Origin: Rubrobacter_A sp965214435 | GTDB taxonomy: Bacteria; Actinomycetota; Rubrobacteria; Rubrobacterales; Rubrobacteraceae | Length of the DNA stretch: 64,000 nt | Assembly (NCBI GenBank): GCA_965214435.1 | Contig: OZ243960.1 | Span: 1,550,001 to 1,614,000 of the forward strand | Direction: 5' to 3' | Part shown: piece after piece, positions 52,389-59,823 of the stretch | Layout: every line of letters starts with the position of its first letter | How positions within the stretch are numbered: position 1 is the first letter of the stretch | Program-made: the position numbers and the translations under genes | The notes under the pieces: model-generated | Seen by the model: only the letters and a program-made list of their open reading frames with translations | Database searches by the model: none | What the model was told of the DNA's origin: nothing

Positions 52389-52978
52389 TGTTCCTCGCGG
52401 GTAAACCTTCGGAAGACTACGTGCAGAGGTTCGTCGCCGCGCAGAGCAGCCTGCCGTTCTCCTACAAGGAGGTCGGGGCCACGAGAAGCGGCGTCGCTCC
52501 AGCCGGTTACACCGTGGACCACAACCGGGTCCGGCTCGGGACTGGGGAAGAGACCTTTGAGGCGGCGGCGCGGACCGTCCGGGAGTGGAAGATGTTCGAC
52601 CTCGGCTGGGTCCAAGTTCTCTGGCCGGAAGCGCCGATAGAAACCGGGACCACCGTTGGCGTCCTCGCCGGACACTTCGGCTTCTGGTCGCTGAACGCCG
52701 CTCGTGTCGTATATACCGTGGACGACGACGGTCCGGTAAGGCGGTACGGTTTTGCCTACGGGACGCTGCCGGAGCACGTCGAAGACGGCGAGGAACGCTT
52801 TACGGTGGAGTGGAACAGGGAAGATAATTCCGTCTGGTACGACCTCTTTTCCTTTGCCCGGGGTAGCAGCAGCCTTATAAAAGCCGGTTACCCGGTACGC
52901 CGATTTATGCAGCGGCGCTTCGGGCGGGACTCGAAAGAGGCGATGGTCCGGGCGGTGAGCGGGAAGGACCCGCGGTGA
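52388..52978 (+). CDS. DUF1990 family protein
   Basis: A 196-residue soluble protein with the DUF1990 features: PFSYKEVGATR, GYTVDHNRVRLGTGEETF, KMFDLGWVQVLWP, FGFWSLNAARVVY and the FAYGTLPEHVEDGEERF motif. Function unknown. GTG 52388 shares a base with the preceding stop (TAGTG) and is preceded by GGTGG. It overlaps the methyltransferase gene by 4 bp (GTGA), so three genes are coupled. Confidence 0.87.
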   Translation: MFLAGKPSEDYVQRFVAAQSSLPFSYKEVGATRSGVAPAGYTVDHNRVRLGTGEETFEAAARTVREWKMFDLGWVQVLWPEAPIETGTTVGVLAGHFGFWSLNAARVVYTVDDDGPVRRYGFAYGTLPEHVEDGEERFTVEWNREDNSVWYDLFSFARGSSSLIKAGYPVRRFMQRRFGRDSKEAMVRAVSGKDPR

Positions 52979-53742
52979 CACAGCGAGACCCGAGACAGCG
53001 GTTCTCGGACCGGGTCGCATGCTACGCCCGCTACCGGCCGGGCTACCCGTGGGCGGTGGTCGAGACGCTCGCCGGGGAGTGCGGGCTGTCCCCGGACTCG
53101 GTCGTCGCGGACGTCGGCTCCGGGACCGGCATATTATCGAAACTCTTTCTCGACGCTGGATACCGGGTACTCGGGGTCGAGCCCAACGACGCGATGCGCC
53201 GGGCGGCCGAAAACTCTGTACGGGGCTACCGTAACTTTCAGAGTGTCGCGGGTAGTGCGGAGGAGACGACGCTTTCGGACCGGAGCGTGAACCTCGTAGC
53301 CGCCGGGCAGGCTTTCCACTGGTTCGACCGCGACCGGGCGCGGGAGGAGTTCCGGCGCATCCTGGTTCCGGACGGATACGTCGCGCTGGTGTGGAACGTA
53401 AAAACCGAGGGCACACCGTTTATGCAGGCTTACGAAAGATTGCTACAGAAGCACGGCACCGACTACAACGAGGTCACGCAGCGGCGGCTGTTCGAGGGAG
53501 ACGGCATCGAGGACTTCTTTGAGCCGCAGAGTGCCGCTAAAAAGGTCTTCCGGCACGAGCAGGTTTTCGACTTCGAGGGGATAAAGGGGCGGTTGCTCTC
53601 CTCGTCGTTCGTACCGGCGGAGGGCGAGTCGGGCTCCGGGGAGATGCTAGGAGACCTGGCGGCCGTCTTTGAAACTTATCAGCGAGCCGGGCGTGTAAAT
53701 TTCGGGTACGAGACGAGGCTGTACTACGGTCGCCCGGCCTGA
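52975..53742 (+). CDS. Class I SAM-dependent methyltransferase
   Basis: A 255-residue methyltransferase of the UbiE/Methyltransf_11 type. Motif I is VADVGSGTGILSK, acidic residue in VLGVEPNDAM, and the family hallmark AGQAFHWFDRDRAREEFRRIL. Substrate unknown. Starts at GTG overlapping the DUF1990 stop. Converges on folB with 14 bp between stops. Confidence 0.9.
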   Translation: MTQRDPRQRFSDRVACYARYRPGYPWAVVETLAGECGLSPDSVVADVGSGTGILSKLFLDAGYRVLGVEPNDAMRRAAENSVRGYRNFQSVAGSAEETTLSDRSVNLVAAGQAFHWFDRDRAREEFRRILVPDGYVALVWNVKTEGTPFMQAYERLLQKHGTDYNEVTQRRLFEGDGIEDFFEPQSAAKKVFRHEQVFDFEGIKGRLLSSSFVPAEGESGSGEMLGDLAAVFETYQRAGRVNFGYETRLYYGRPA

Positions 53743-53756
53743 AATAGCTGCAGTGG

Positions 53757-54140
53757 TTACGTGTCTCCGGTTTCGCGGTAGCGCAGTATCTCCACCGCGG
53801 AGCCGCCGAGGACGGTATTCTCCAGCCGGACGTCCGGTTTAGCTACCCGAACCCGGACGGTTTCCACGAGGGTATGGTCTCCTAGAACCGCGGCGGCTAT
53901 CCTCTCGGCGACCGTCTCGATCAGGTCTACAGGCTCTTCCCCTACAATGTCCCGGACCTGCCGGTGGACCTCGCCGTAGTCCACGGTTTTCGTCAGGTCG
54001 TCCGAAAGCCCGGCGGGCCGCAGATCGCAGTAGAGTTCAACGTCCACCACAAAGCGCTGTCCCAACTCCCGTTCGGCGGGCAGCACCCCGTGGTTGCCGT
54101 AGAAGACCATACCTTCCAGCAGTATCCGGTCTCCGCTCAT
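53757..54140 (-). CDS. folB: Dihydroneopterin aldolase
   Basis: A 127-residue folate-pathway enzyme that cleaves 7,8-dihydroneopterin. It has ILLEGMVFYGNHGVLPAERELGQRFVVD, TVDYGEVH, DLIETVAERIA (catalytic Glu region) and RVRVAKPDVR. ATG is preceded by GGAGAAAAGG. The rest of the folate genes are not here. Confidence 0.93.
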   Translation of the reverse strand: MSGDRILLEGMVFYGNHGVLPAERELGQRFVVDVELYCDLRPAGLSDDLTKTVDYGEVHRQVRDIVGEEPVDLIETVAERIAAAVLGDHTLVETVRVRVAKPDVRLENTVLGGSAVEILRYRETGDT

Positions 54141-54268
54141 TACCTTTTCTCCAAAGATCGCCGTAGCCGCCCCGGTAGCCTCTTGGTGACGCTAATATAT
54201 CTTACGAGGTTTATCGGCTGGCTACCGCTATACTGGGTGGAGGTTCGGCGGCGGGTAAGGAACCAGCA

Positions 54269-55144
54269 ATGTTCGAGGGCTTTGAACAAACCCGGATACA
54301 AACCGGAGGGGCGGACATAAACCTGGTCCACGGGGGTCAGGGACCTCCGGCGCTTCTGCTCCACGGTTACCCTCAGACCCACGTCATGTGGCACCGGATA
54401 GCTCCCGCTCTGGCGGAGCGCTTTACGGTCGTCGTCCCGGACTTGCGGGGTTACGGCGACAGCTCGAAACCTCCAGCGGGTGAGGACCACTCTGGCTACT
54501 CTAAAAGGGCAATGGCGGCCGATGGGGTCGAGGCAATGGAGACGCTCGGCTTCGAGCGGTTCGCCGTCGTGGGCCACGACCGGGGCGCGCGTGTCGGCCA
54601 CCGAATGGCGCTGGACTACCCGGAGCGGGTAACGAAGCTGGCGGCTCTGGACATAGTGCCGACCCACAAGGTCTTCGCGACGGTGGACAAGGACCTGGCT
54701 ATCGCCTACTACCACTGGTTCTTTCTCAGTCAGCCGTATGACTTGCCGGAGACCCTGATCGGGGCCGACCCCATCTACTACCTGCACAAAAAGCTCGCCC
54801 AGTGGGGCACGGGCCTCGAAAAGTTCGACCCCGAAGCCCTCGCCGAATACGAGCGCTGCTTTTCCGACCCGGCAACCATCCACGCGAGCTGCGAAGACTA
54901 CCGGGCGGCGACGACCATTGACCTGGTCCACGATGAGACGGATTTCGGCAACCATAAAATATCTTGTCCGCTGCTCCTGCTCTGGGGCGGGAAAGCGGCG
55001 ATGGAGAAGCTCTACGACGTGCCGGAAACCTGGCGCGACTATGCGGGGGACATCCGTGGAAGACCCGTAGACGCCGGTCACTTCCTGGCCGAAGAAAAGC
55101 CTGAAGAAGTCCTGGAAGAGCTTGTAACTTTCCTCGAAGGCTAG
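54269..55144 (+). CDS. Alpha/beta hydrolase, haloacetate dehalogenase-like
   Basis: A 291-residue enzyme. Nucleophile elbow GHDRGARVGHR holds Asp and the two Arg that bind the carboxylate in fluoroacetate dehalogenases. LLHGYPQTHVMWHRIAP is the oxyanion region. YYHWFFLSQP matches the halide-binding His-Trp pair, and DAGHFLAEEKPEEV gives the catalytic His. The match to fluoroacetate/haloacetate dehalogenases is good by motif, but activity on haloacids is unproven; epoxide hydrolase is the main alternative. ATG follows AAGGA by 7 nt. Confidence 0.86.
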   Translation: MFEGFEQTRIQTGGADINLVHGGQGPPALLLHGYPQTHVMWHRIAPALAERFTVVVPDLRGYGDSSKPPAGEDHSGYSKRAMAADGVEAMETLGFERFAVVGHDRGARVGHRMALDYPERVTKLAALDIVPTHKVFATVDKDLAIAYYHWFFLSQPYDLPETLIGADPIYYLHKKLAQWGTGLEKFDPEALAEYERCFSDPATIHASCEDYRAATTIDLVHDETDFGNHKISCPLLLLWGGKAAMEKLYDVPETWRDYAGDIRGRPVDAGHFLAEEKPEEVLEELVTFLEG

Positions 55145-55216
55145 CGTCGGCGGTCGAGCCGGTCCGGATGCGACGCTGCTGGCGGCGGTGTTCCGGTATC
55201 CTAGGAGGCACGGAAG

Positions 55217-55240
55217 ATGAGTTTTTATAACAGGAGATAG
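55217..55240 (+). other. Seven-residue upstream ORF before the PHP gene
   Basis: AGGAGG, 8 nt, then ATG and six codons encoding MSFYNRR and TAG. It ends 3 nt before the TTG of the PHP gene, and the PHP ribosome site (AGGAG) lies inside it. The ribosome site of the mini-ORF is the better of the two, so coupled translation is likely if it is real. Confidence 0.4.
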
Positions 55241-55243
55241 CCT

Positions 55244-56002
55244 TTGATCGACTACCACTTGCACGTCGTGGCCCACGCCGACCGGCCTATGACGGTGGAT
55301 AACATACTGGCCTACTGCGAGGTCGCCCGCGAGCGCGGCATCCGGCAGATGGGTATTACCGAGCATGACCGGTACCTGGACGACATAGACCTGGACGCTT
55401 TCATGGAAGCTCGCGAGCAGTCGGAGGCCGTCGGGCTCCGGCTCGGGATAGAGATAGACTTCGTGCCGGGCAAAGAGGAGCGGATGGATCACGACGCTTC
55501 GGCGCTCCCTTACGACTACGTGATCGGCAGCGTCCACCGGGTCGATGGCGAGGAGGTGGACCGCCAGAGCGACATGCGTATCTACGAGCAGTACGAGACC
55601 TACGACCTCTACGACGCCTACTACGCCAACGTGCGCGAAGCTGCGTTGTCCGGGCGCTTCGACGTTTTGGGCCACCCGGACCTCATCAAGATCTTCCGGC
55701 AGTTCCCAGAAAGAGACATCACGCCCATGCTCGAAGAAACCGCCGACGCCGTCGCCGAATCCGGTATAGTCGTGGACGTGAACGCCGCGGGCCTCCGTAA
55801 ACCCATCGGGGAGGTCTATCCCTCCCGCCAACTGCTGGCGCTGTTCCACGAGCGGGGTGTCCCGATAGTGCTTTCCTCCGACGCCCATGCCCCCGAAGAA
55901 GTCGCAGCCGGCTACGAGAAGAGCGTCAAACTCGTCAAGGACGTCGGTTACAGAGAGGTTGTGACGTTTAAAGACCGGGAGCGCGGTACACTCGCGCTGT
56001 GA
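55244..56002 (+). CDS. PHP-domain histidinol phosphatase family protein
   Basis: A 252-residue metal phosphoesterase of the HisK/HisJ type. Ligands: DYHLHVVAHAD (His-x-His), GITEHDRY (Glu, His), GIEIDFVPGKE, GSVHRVDG (His), LGHPDLIK (His), SSDAHAPEEV (Asp, His). It could complete histidine synthesis by dephosphorylating L-histidinol phosphate, but the his operon is not nearby. TTG start with AGGAG 6 nt upstream. Overlaps AlaX by 4 bp (GTGA). Confidence 0.87.
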   Translation: MIDYHLHVVAHADRPMTVDNILAYCEVARERGIRQMGITEHDRYLDDIDLDAFMEAREQSEAVGLRLGIEIDFVPGKEERMDHDASALPYDYVIGSVHRVDGEEVDRQSDMRIYEQYETYDLYDAYYANVREAALSGRFDVLGHPDLIKIFRQFPERDITPMLEETADAVAESGIVVDVNAAGLRKPIGEVYPSRQLLALFHERGVPIVLSSDAHAPEEVAAGYEKSVKLVKDVGYREVVTFKDRERGTLAL

Positions 56003-56715
56003 CCGTAGAGCTATTCCTAACAGACGCCTATACAAGAAGCTTCGAGTCTCGCATCTTGCGCCTCGACGGCCGGGAGATGATCCTGGCGGAGACGGCCTTC
56101 TACCCCGGCGGCGGAGGCCAGCCGGCGGATAAGGGGCGGCTAAAGGTCGGGCCCGTGGCGGCGGCCGTGATAGATGTCCGGCGCAAAGGAGACAGTATCG
56201 TCCACGTTCTCGACCGGCGTATCCCGGATACCATAGAGCACATCGGCGGAGAACTCGACTGGGAGCGGCGCTACACCCACATGCGCTACCGCACGGCGCT
56301 GCACGTACTGTCCGGCTTTATCCAGAAGGACTTCGGCGCGGAGGTAACCGGTGGCCGGCTGCGGACCGGGAGAGCCTGGTTGGACTTTTTGTCTCCCGGA
56401 GAGTGGCCGGCGGAAGCCACCGGTAGTATAGAATGTCTGGTGAATGAGGCGCTCTCCGGCGGACGCCCCGTCCGAGTCTACGGAGCGGACCTTCAAGAGA
56501 CGCTGGCCGGCGGCCGGCCCGACGTTAGCCGCGTCCGGGCGGGCCTGGTGCCGGAAAACGCCGGGAAGGGGCGCGTCGTGGAGATAGAGGGTCTCGGTGT
56601 TCGGGTGGACGGTGGGATGCACGTCGCGAACACGCGGGAGGTGGGGGAGATAGAGATCACCGGGCACAAGAGCAAGGACGGTCAGGAAAAGCGTTTAGAG
56701 TTTGTGCTGAGATGA
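55999..56715 (+). CDS. Alanyl-tRNA editing protein (AlaX-M type)
   Basis: A 238-residue trans-editing protein that removes Ser or Gly from mischarged tRNA-Ala. It has the N-terminal ETAFYPGGGGQPAD motif of AlaRS/AlaX, DWERRYTHMRYRTALHVLSG, VTGGRLRTG and VDGGMHVANTREVG. The zinc HxxxH motif usually reads HTALH; here the first His is Arg (RTALH), and GGTH is GGMH. The second His of each motif is kept. Metal binding may be weakened. Starts in a GTGA overlap with the PHP gene and ends in an ATGA overlap with DUF192. Confidence 0.88.
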   Translation: MTVELFLTDAYTRSFESRILRLDGREMILAETAFYPGGGGQPADKGRLKVGPVAAAVIDVRRKGDSIVHVLDRRIPDTIEHIGGELDWERRYTHMRYRTALHVLSGFIQKDFGAEVTGGRLRTGRAWLDFLSPGEWPAEATGSIECLVNEALSGGRPVRVYGADLQETLAGGRPDVSRVRAGLVPENAGKGRVVEIEGLGVRVDGGMHVANTREVGEIEITGHKSKDGQEKRLEFVLR

Positions 56716-57203
56716 GAAGCGCCGGTGTAATCCTGATCCTGCTTTTTCTGGTGACCGTTGCGGGTTGTGGCGGAGAGGGCGCGTCCTCGAACTCCAAGGA
56801 GACCATCGGCCGTACCGTCGAGTCAACCGGGTTGCCGACGGTCTCCATAAAGACCGGTAGCGGGGAAGAGGTCGAGGTGGCGGTCGAGATCGCCGACGAT
56901 CGCGCCGAGCGGGAACGCGGCCTCATGGAGCGCACCGCGCTGGCCGAAGACCGGGGGATGATATTCGTCTTCCCGCGGGAGAGAGATCTGTCGTTCTGGA
57001 TGAAGAATACCCTGATACCGCTCTCCGTAGCGTACATAAACTCTGACGGCCGTATCGTGGATATCCAGGATATGGAGCCGCTGGACACGACCCCCCACCC
57101 CTCCGCGGAGCCGGCTCAGTACGCCCTGGAGGTCAACCAGGGTTTCTACGAGGAACGTGGCGTAGAGGTCGGGGATACCGTAGAGCTGCCACCCGGTCTC
57201 TAA
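56712..57203 (+). CDS. DUF192 lipoprotein
   Basis: A 163-residue secreted lipoprotein: hydrophobic signal then lipobox VAGC. The DUF192 domain (RERGLMERTALAEDRGMIFVFP, DLSFWMKNTLIPLSVAYI, ALEVNQGFYEERGVEVGD) follows. Function unknown; structures of the family show a small beta-barrel. Translation is coupled to AlaX by the ATGA overlap. Confidence 0.91.
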   Translation: MRSAGVILILLFLVTVAGCGGEGASSNSKETIGRTVESTGLPTVSIKTGSGEEVEVAVEIADDRAERERGLMERTALAEDRGMIFVFPRERDLSFWMKNTLIPLSVAYINSDGRIVDIQDMEPLDTTPHPSAEPAQYALEVNQGFYEERGVEVGDTVELPPGL

Positions 57204-57319
57204 AAACGGCCTTAGCAGAGCTAGAGACGTTCACCCGGTACCCTCGCCCGCGATGCGGTGCTTCGTGGTATGTTCACGATTTGTAGGTGTTAAGCCTCTA
57301 CGAGCAGGGGGTATTTTCT

Positions 57320-57879
57320 GTGGACGGGGAGCGTAGCGGGTGGCGTGGCGGCTGGCGGCGGCAGCTACTAGAGTTCGGGATCATATTGCTCGTGGCTTTT
57401 GCGCTGGTTTTTGGGGTTGTCCGGCCGGTCATCGCGGCCCCGTTCAAGATACCGACAGAGAGTATGGTCCCGACCATAGAGGTTCACGACCGGGTGCTAG
57501 CCAACAAGTTTATCTACGACTTCAGGGAGCCCGAGAGGGGCGACATCGTGGTCTTTGACGTCCCGTTTCAAAAAGACGCTTACATCAAGCGGGTAGTCGG
57601 CCTTCCGGGGGACAGGATCGAACTCCAGCAAGGCAAGCTTTTCGTGTGAACGGCGAACCTAAAGACGAGCCTTACATCGCCGCACAACCCTGCCTTGCGT
57701 GGAAGCCGAATACCTGCTCCTACGGCCCCGTTACCGTACCGCCCAACAGCGTTTTCGTGATGGGAGATAACCGGGCTCACTCTGAGGATTCCCGGTTTAT
57801 TGGTCCGGTGCCGGAGGAGAGTATAGAAGGTGAAGCTTTCTTGAGGTTCTGGCCTCCCGGCAGGATAGGCGTACCTTAG
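57320..57879 (+). pseudogene. lepB: Signal peptidase I, split by a frameshift
   Basis: The first frame carries the membrane anchor and the catalytic Ser (PTESMVPTI) and Lys (AYIKRVVGLPGD), and stops at TGA 57647-57649 after LQQGKLFV. The second frame, opening at GTG 57646, encodes NGEPKDEPYI then VFVMGDNRAHSEDSRFIGPV, the family's C-terminal box. Reading GTGTG as GTG joins the halves perfectly, so a 2-nt TG duplication explains the break. It may be a true pseudogene, a sequencing error, or a coupled two-part protein. Start GTG 57320 is a guess; GTG 57287 is in frame. Confidence 0.85.
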
Positions 57880-58979
57880 CCTCTGTCGAGCAACCCTCTT
57901 CCAAAAGCCTCTGCCACCCCGAACGGGTCGGTGGCGACCACGGATGCGGCGTAGAGCTCCATCGCGCCGAGGTCCGAGGTGCGGTTGGCCGGGTCTCCCC
58001 GGTCTACCAGGTAGACGACGGTCGGGAAACCGGACCACTCCTCGTCCACCGGGACCGGTGGCATGTAGAAGGCGACGTTAAACGCCCGGACGCCGAGGTC
58101 CCGGACGTAGCGCCACAAAGCCTCCCCGACTGACCGCCGGAGAGCTTCGTCGTTCGGGTTCTGGCCCAGGATCACCACTTCCTTCTCTTTTAGCGGCGTG
58201 AGGCTCGCGAAAGCCCGCACGCCGTCCGGCGCGGGTATGGACAATCCTAAAGCGTCGTGGACCTGGTAGAGGTCGTCGAAGTAGTCCGAACCGTGCTCGG
58301 TGGCGTAGGCGAGGGCCGCCCGCCGCAGCCGCTCTACTTTAGGGTAGTGGGTCCCGCGGGTCGCGGTAACCTGGGCGTGACCGTGGATTATGGAACCACC
58401 CGCCCGCCAGAGACAGTTCCACATCAAGAACGGGTAGCGGGCCTCTGGGTCGGCCTCCCGAGCCTGTCGCAGCCAGTCGAGGCCGGTAGCGACGTAGTCG
58501 GCAACTTTTTCTGGAGTTAACTCCAGCGGGTTGTGGTCGTCGAAGACGATGACCCCGTGGAAGCCGTCGTACTTGGCGACGTTCGAGGCGCTTACCGCGT
58601 GCTCCCCCCGGACCCGGCCAAAGACGTCCTCCGGGGTACCCTCCTCCGGCCGGCAGAACGGGTCGCCGGCCGAGGCTTGTATCTCCCGGTCGAGGTCAAG
58701 GCTTACCCCGGTGTCCAGCGGGCGGGCGGCGCGCAGGCTGTTGAACAGCGTGCCTTCCAGCGTAACCAGGTTTGTTACCTTGACTATCCGCTGCTCCTCG
58801 ACGGCCTCCACGGAGCCAAAGGACTTCTCGACCCACGGGACCATACTCTCCGGGACGTGGAGTCGGCCGGTCGTGGCGTCCACGGCGAATATACGCCTGG
58901 CGGCCGACCTGTCCTCTTCAGGCAGGCCCTCGACCAGCGCCGGGAGTTCCGTTATCTCTTGCTGCTTTTCGGGTGGCAC
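57876..58979 (-). CDS. GalT-like nucleotidyltransferase (HIT superfamily)
   Basis: A 367-residue protein. The motif GGSIIHGHAQV is the HxHxQ active site of galactose-1-phosphate uridylyltransferase-type enzymes, and DDHNPLELTPEKVADYVATGLDWLRQ precedes it. No Cys-based zinc sites of classical GalT are seen. Substrate unknown. Stops overlap head-on with the signal peptidase gene (TTAG shared). Confidence 0.78.
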   Translation of the reverse strand: MPPEKQQEITELPALVEGLPEEDRSAARRIFAVDATTGRLHVPESMVPWVEKSFGSVEAVEEQRIVKVTNLVTLEGTLFNSLRAARPLDTGVSLDLDREIQASAGDPFCRPEEGTPEDVFGRVRGEHAVSASNVAKYDGFHGVIVFDDHNPLELTPEKVADYVATGLDWLRQAREADPEARYPFLMWNCLWRAGGSIIHGHAQVTATRGTHYPKVERLRRAALAYATEHGSDYFDDLYQVHDALGLSIPAPDGVRAFASLTPLKEKEVVILGQNPNDEALRRSVGEALWRYVRDLGVRAFNVAFYMPPVPVDEEWSGFPTVVYLVDRGDPANRTSDLGAMELYAASVVATDPFGVAEAFGRGLLDRG

Positions 58980-59070
58980 TCTGGCAACACTCCTCTTCCG
59001 GTCTACGCCCGCAAGGTTACACCTGTGGCCTCGTTCTGGAAAGCCCCGTTCTGGAAAGTGCCGGGTAGCC

Positions 59071-59823
59071 CTAGACCGGCTCGTCGCGGGGCTGGACCAG
59101 CACCTCGTTTACCGCGACGTGCTCCGGCTGACGCAGGGCGTGCACCACGGACGCGGCCACGTCCTCCGGGTCGAGCACCCGCGCCCCCGACGGACCGTAG
59201 AGCTCTACCGCCTCCTCGTCGGTGCTGAGGTCGAACAACTCCGTCGCCACGTTTCCCGGCTGCACGGTGGTCACCTTTACCCCGGTACCAGCGGTTTCCA
59301 GCCGCAGACCCTGCGAGACCGCCTCAATAAAGAACTTGCTCCCCGAGTAGACCGCAAGTCCCGGAAACACCTTACGCCCGGCGTCCGATGAGATGTTGAC
59401 TATGTGCCCCCGCTCCCGGGAGAGCATCCCGGCGAGCGTCGCCCCGACGCAATGTAGTAAGCCTTTGCAACAAACGTCTACCGTGCGTTCCCACTCGTCT
59501 TCGTGGAGGTTTTGCATGAGGGTGTAGTACATGACGCCGGCGCAGTTAACCAGGATATCTACCGGTCCCAGCTCCGTTTCGGTGTGGGATATGAGTTCCT
59601 GGACCTGCGTGCGATCCGTGACGTCTGTTGGATGGACAAAGCATCCGGATGCGCTGTTTCGGGTCTTTATGTCCGATTGCACGGAGAGGAGCCGATCTTT
59701 GCGGCGGGCGGCGAGCGCTACGTGGGCGCCTTCCCCGGCGAGCGTGCGGGCGACGGCGGCCCCTATGCCGCTGGAGGCGCCGGTAACCACCGCGACCTGA
59801 CCTTGCAGTGGAGAGCTGGTCAT
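59071..59823 (-). CDS. Short-chain dehydrogenase/reductase
   Basis: A 250-residue classical SDR: TGASSGIGAAVA (NADP motif), NCAGVMYYT, catalytic Ser in NISSDAGRK, YSGSKFF (Tyr, Lys), PGNVATEL. The ATG lies in a 4-bp overlap with the upstream A-PCP-R gene, so the two are translationally coupled. It most likely reduces the aldehyde released by that enzyme, or modifies its product (inference). Confidence 0.92.
   Translation of the reverse strand: MTSSPLQGQVAVVTGASSGIGAAVARTLAGEGAHVALAARRKDRLLSVQSDIKTRNSASGCFVHPTDVTDRTQVQELISHTETELGPVDILVNCAGVMYYTLMQNLHEDEWERTVDVCCKGLLHCVGATLAGMLSRERGHIVNISSDAGRKVFPGLAVYSGSKFFIEAVSQGLRLETAGTGVKVTTVQPGNVATELFDLSTDEEAVELYGPSGARVLDPEDVAASVVHALRQPEHVAVNEVLVQPRDEPV

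Noticed and set aside
54140..56035. A 631-codon minus-strand open frame
   Set aside because: It is antisense to the hydrolase and PHP genes, both of which have clear motifs and ribosome sites. The translated product shows no domain and is a product of GC-rich codon bias.
57640..57660. Selenocysteine or programmed read-through at the lepB TGA
   Set aside because: In-frame read-through gives sequence unrelated to signal peptidase; the continuation is in another frame, so a frameshift is required.
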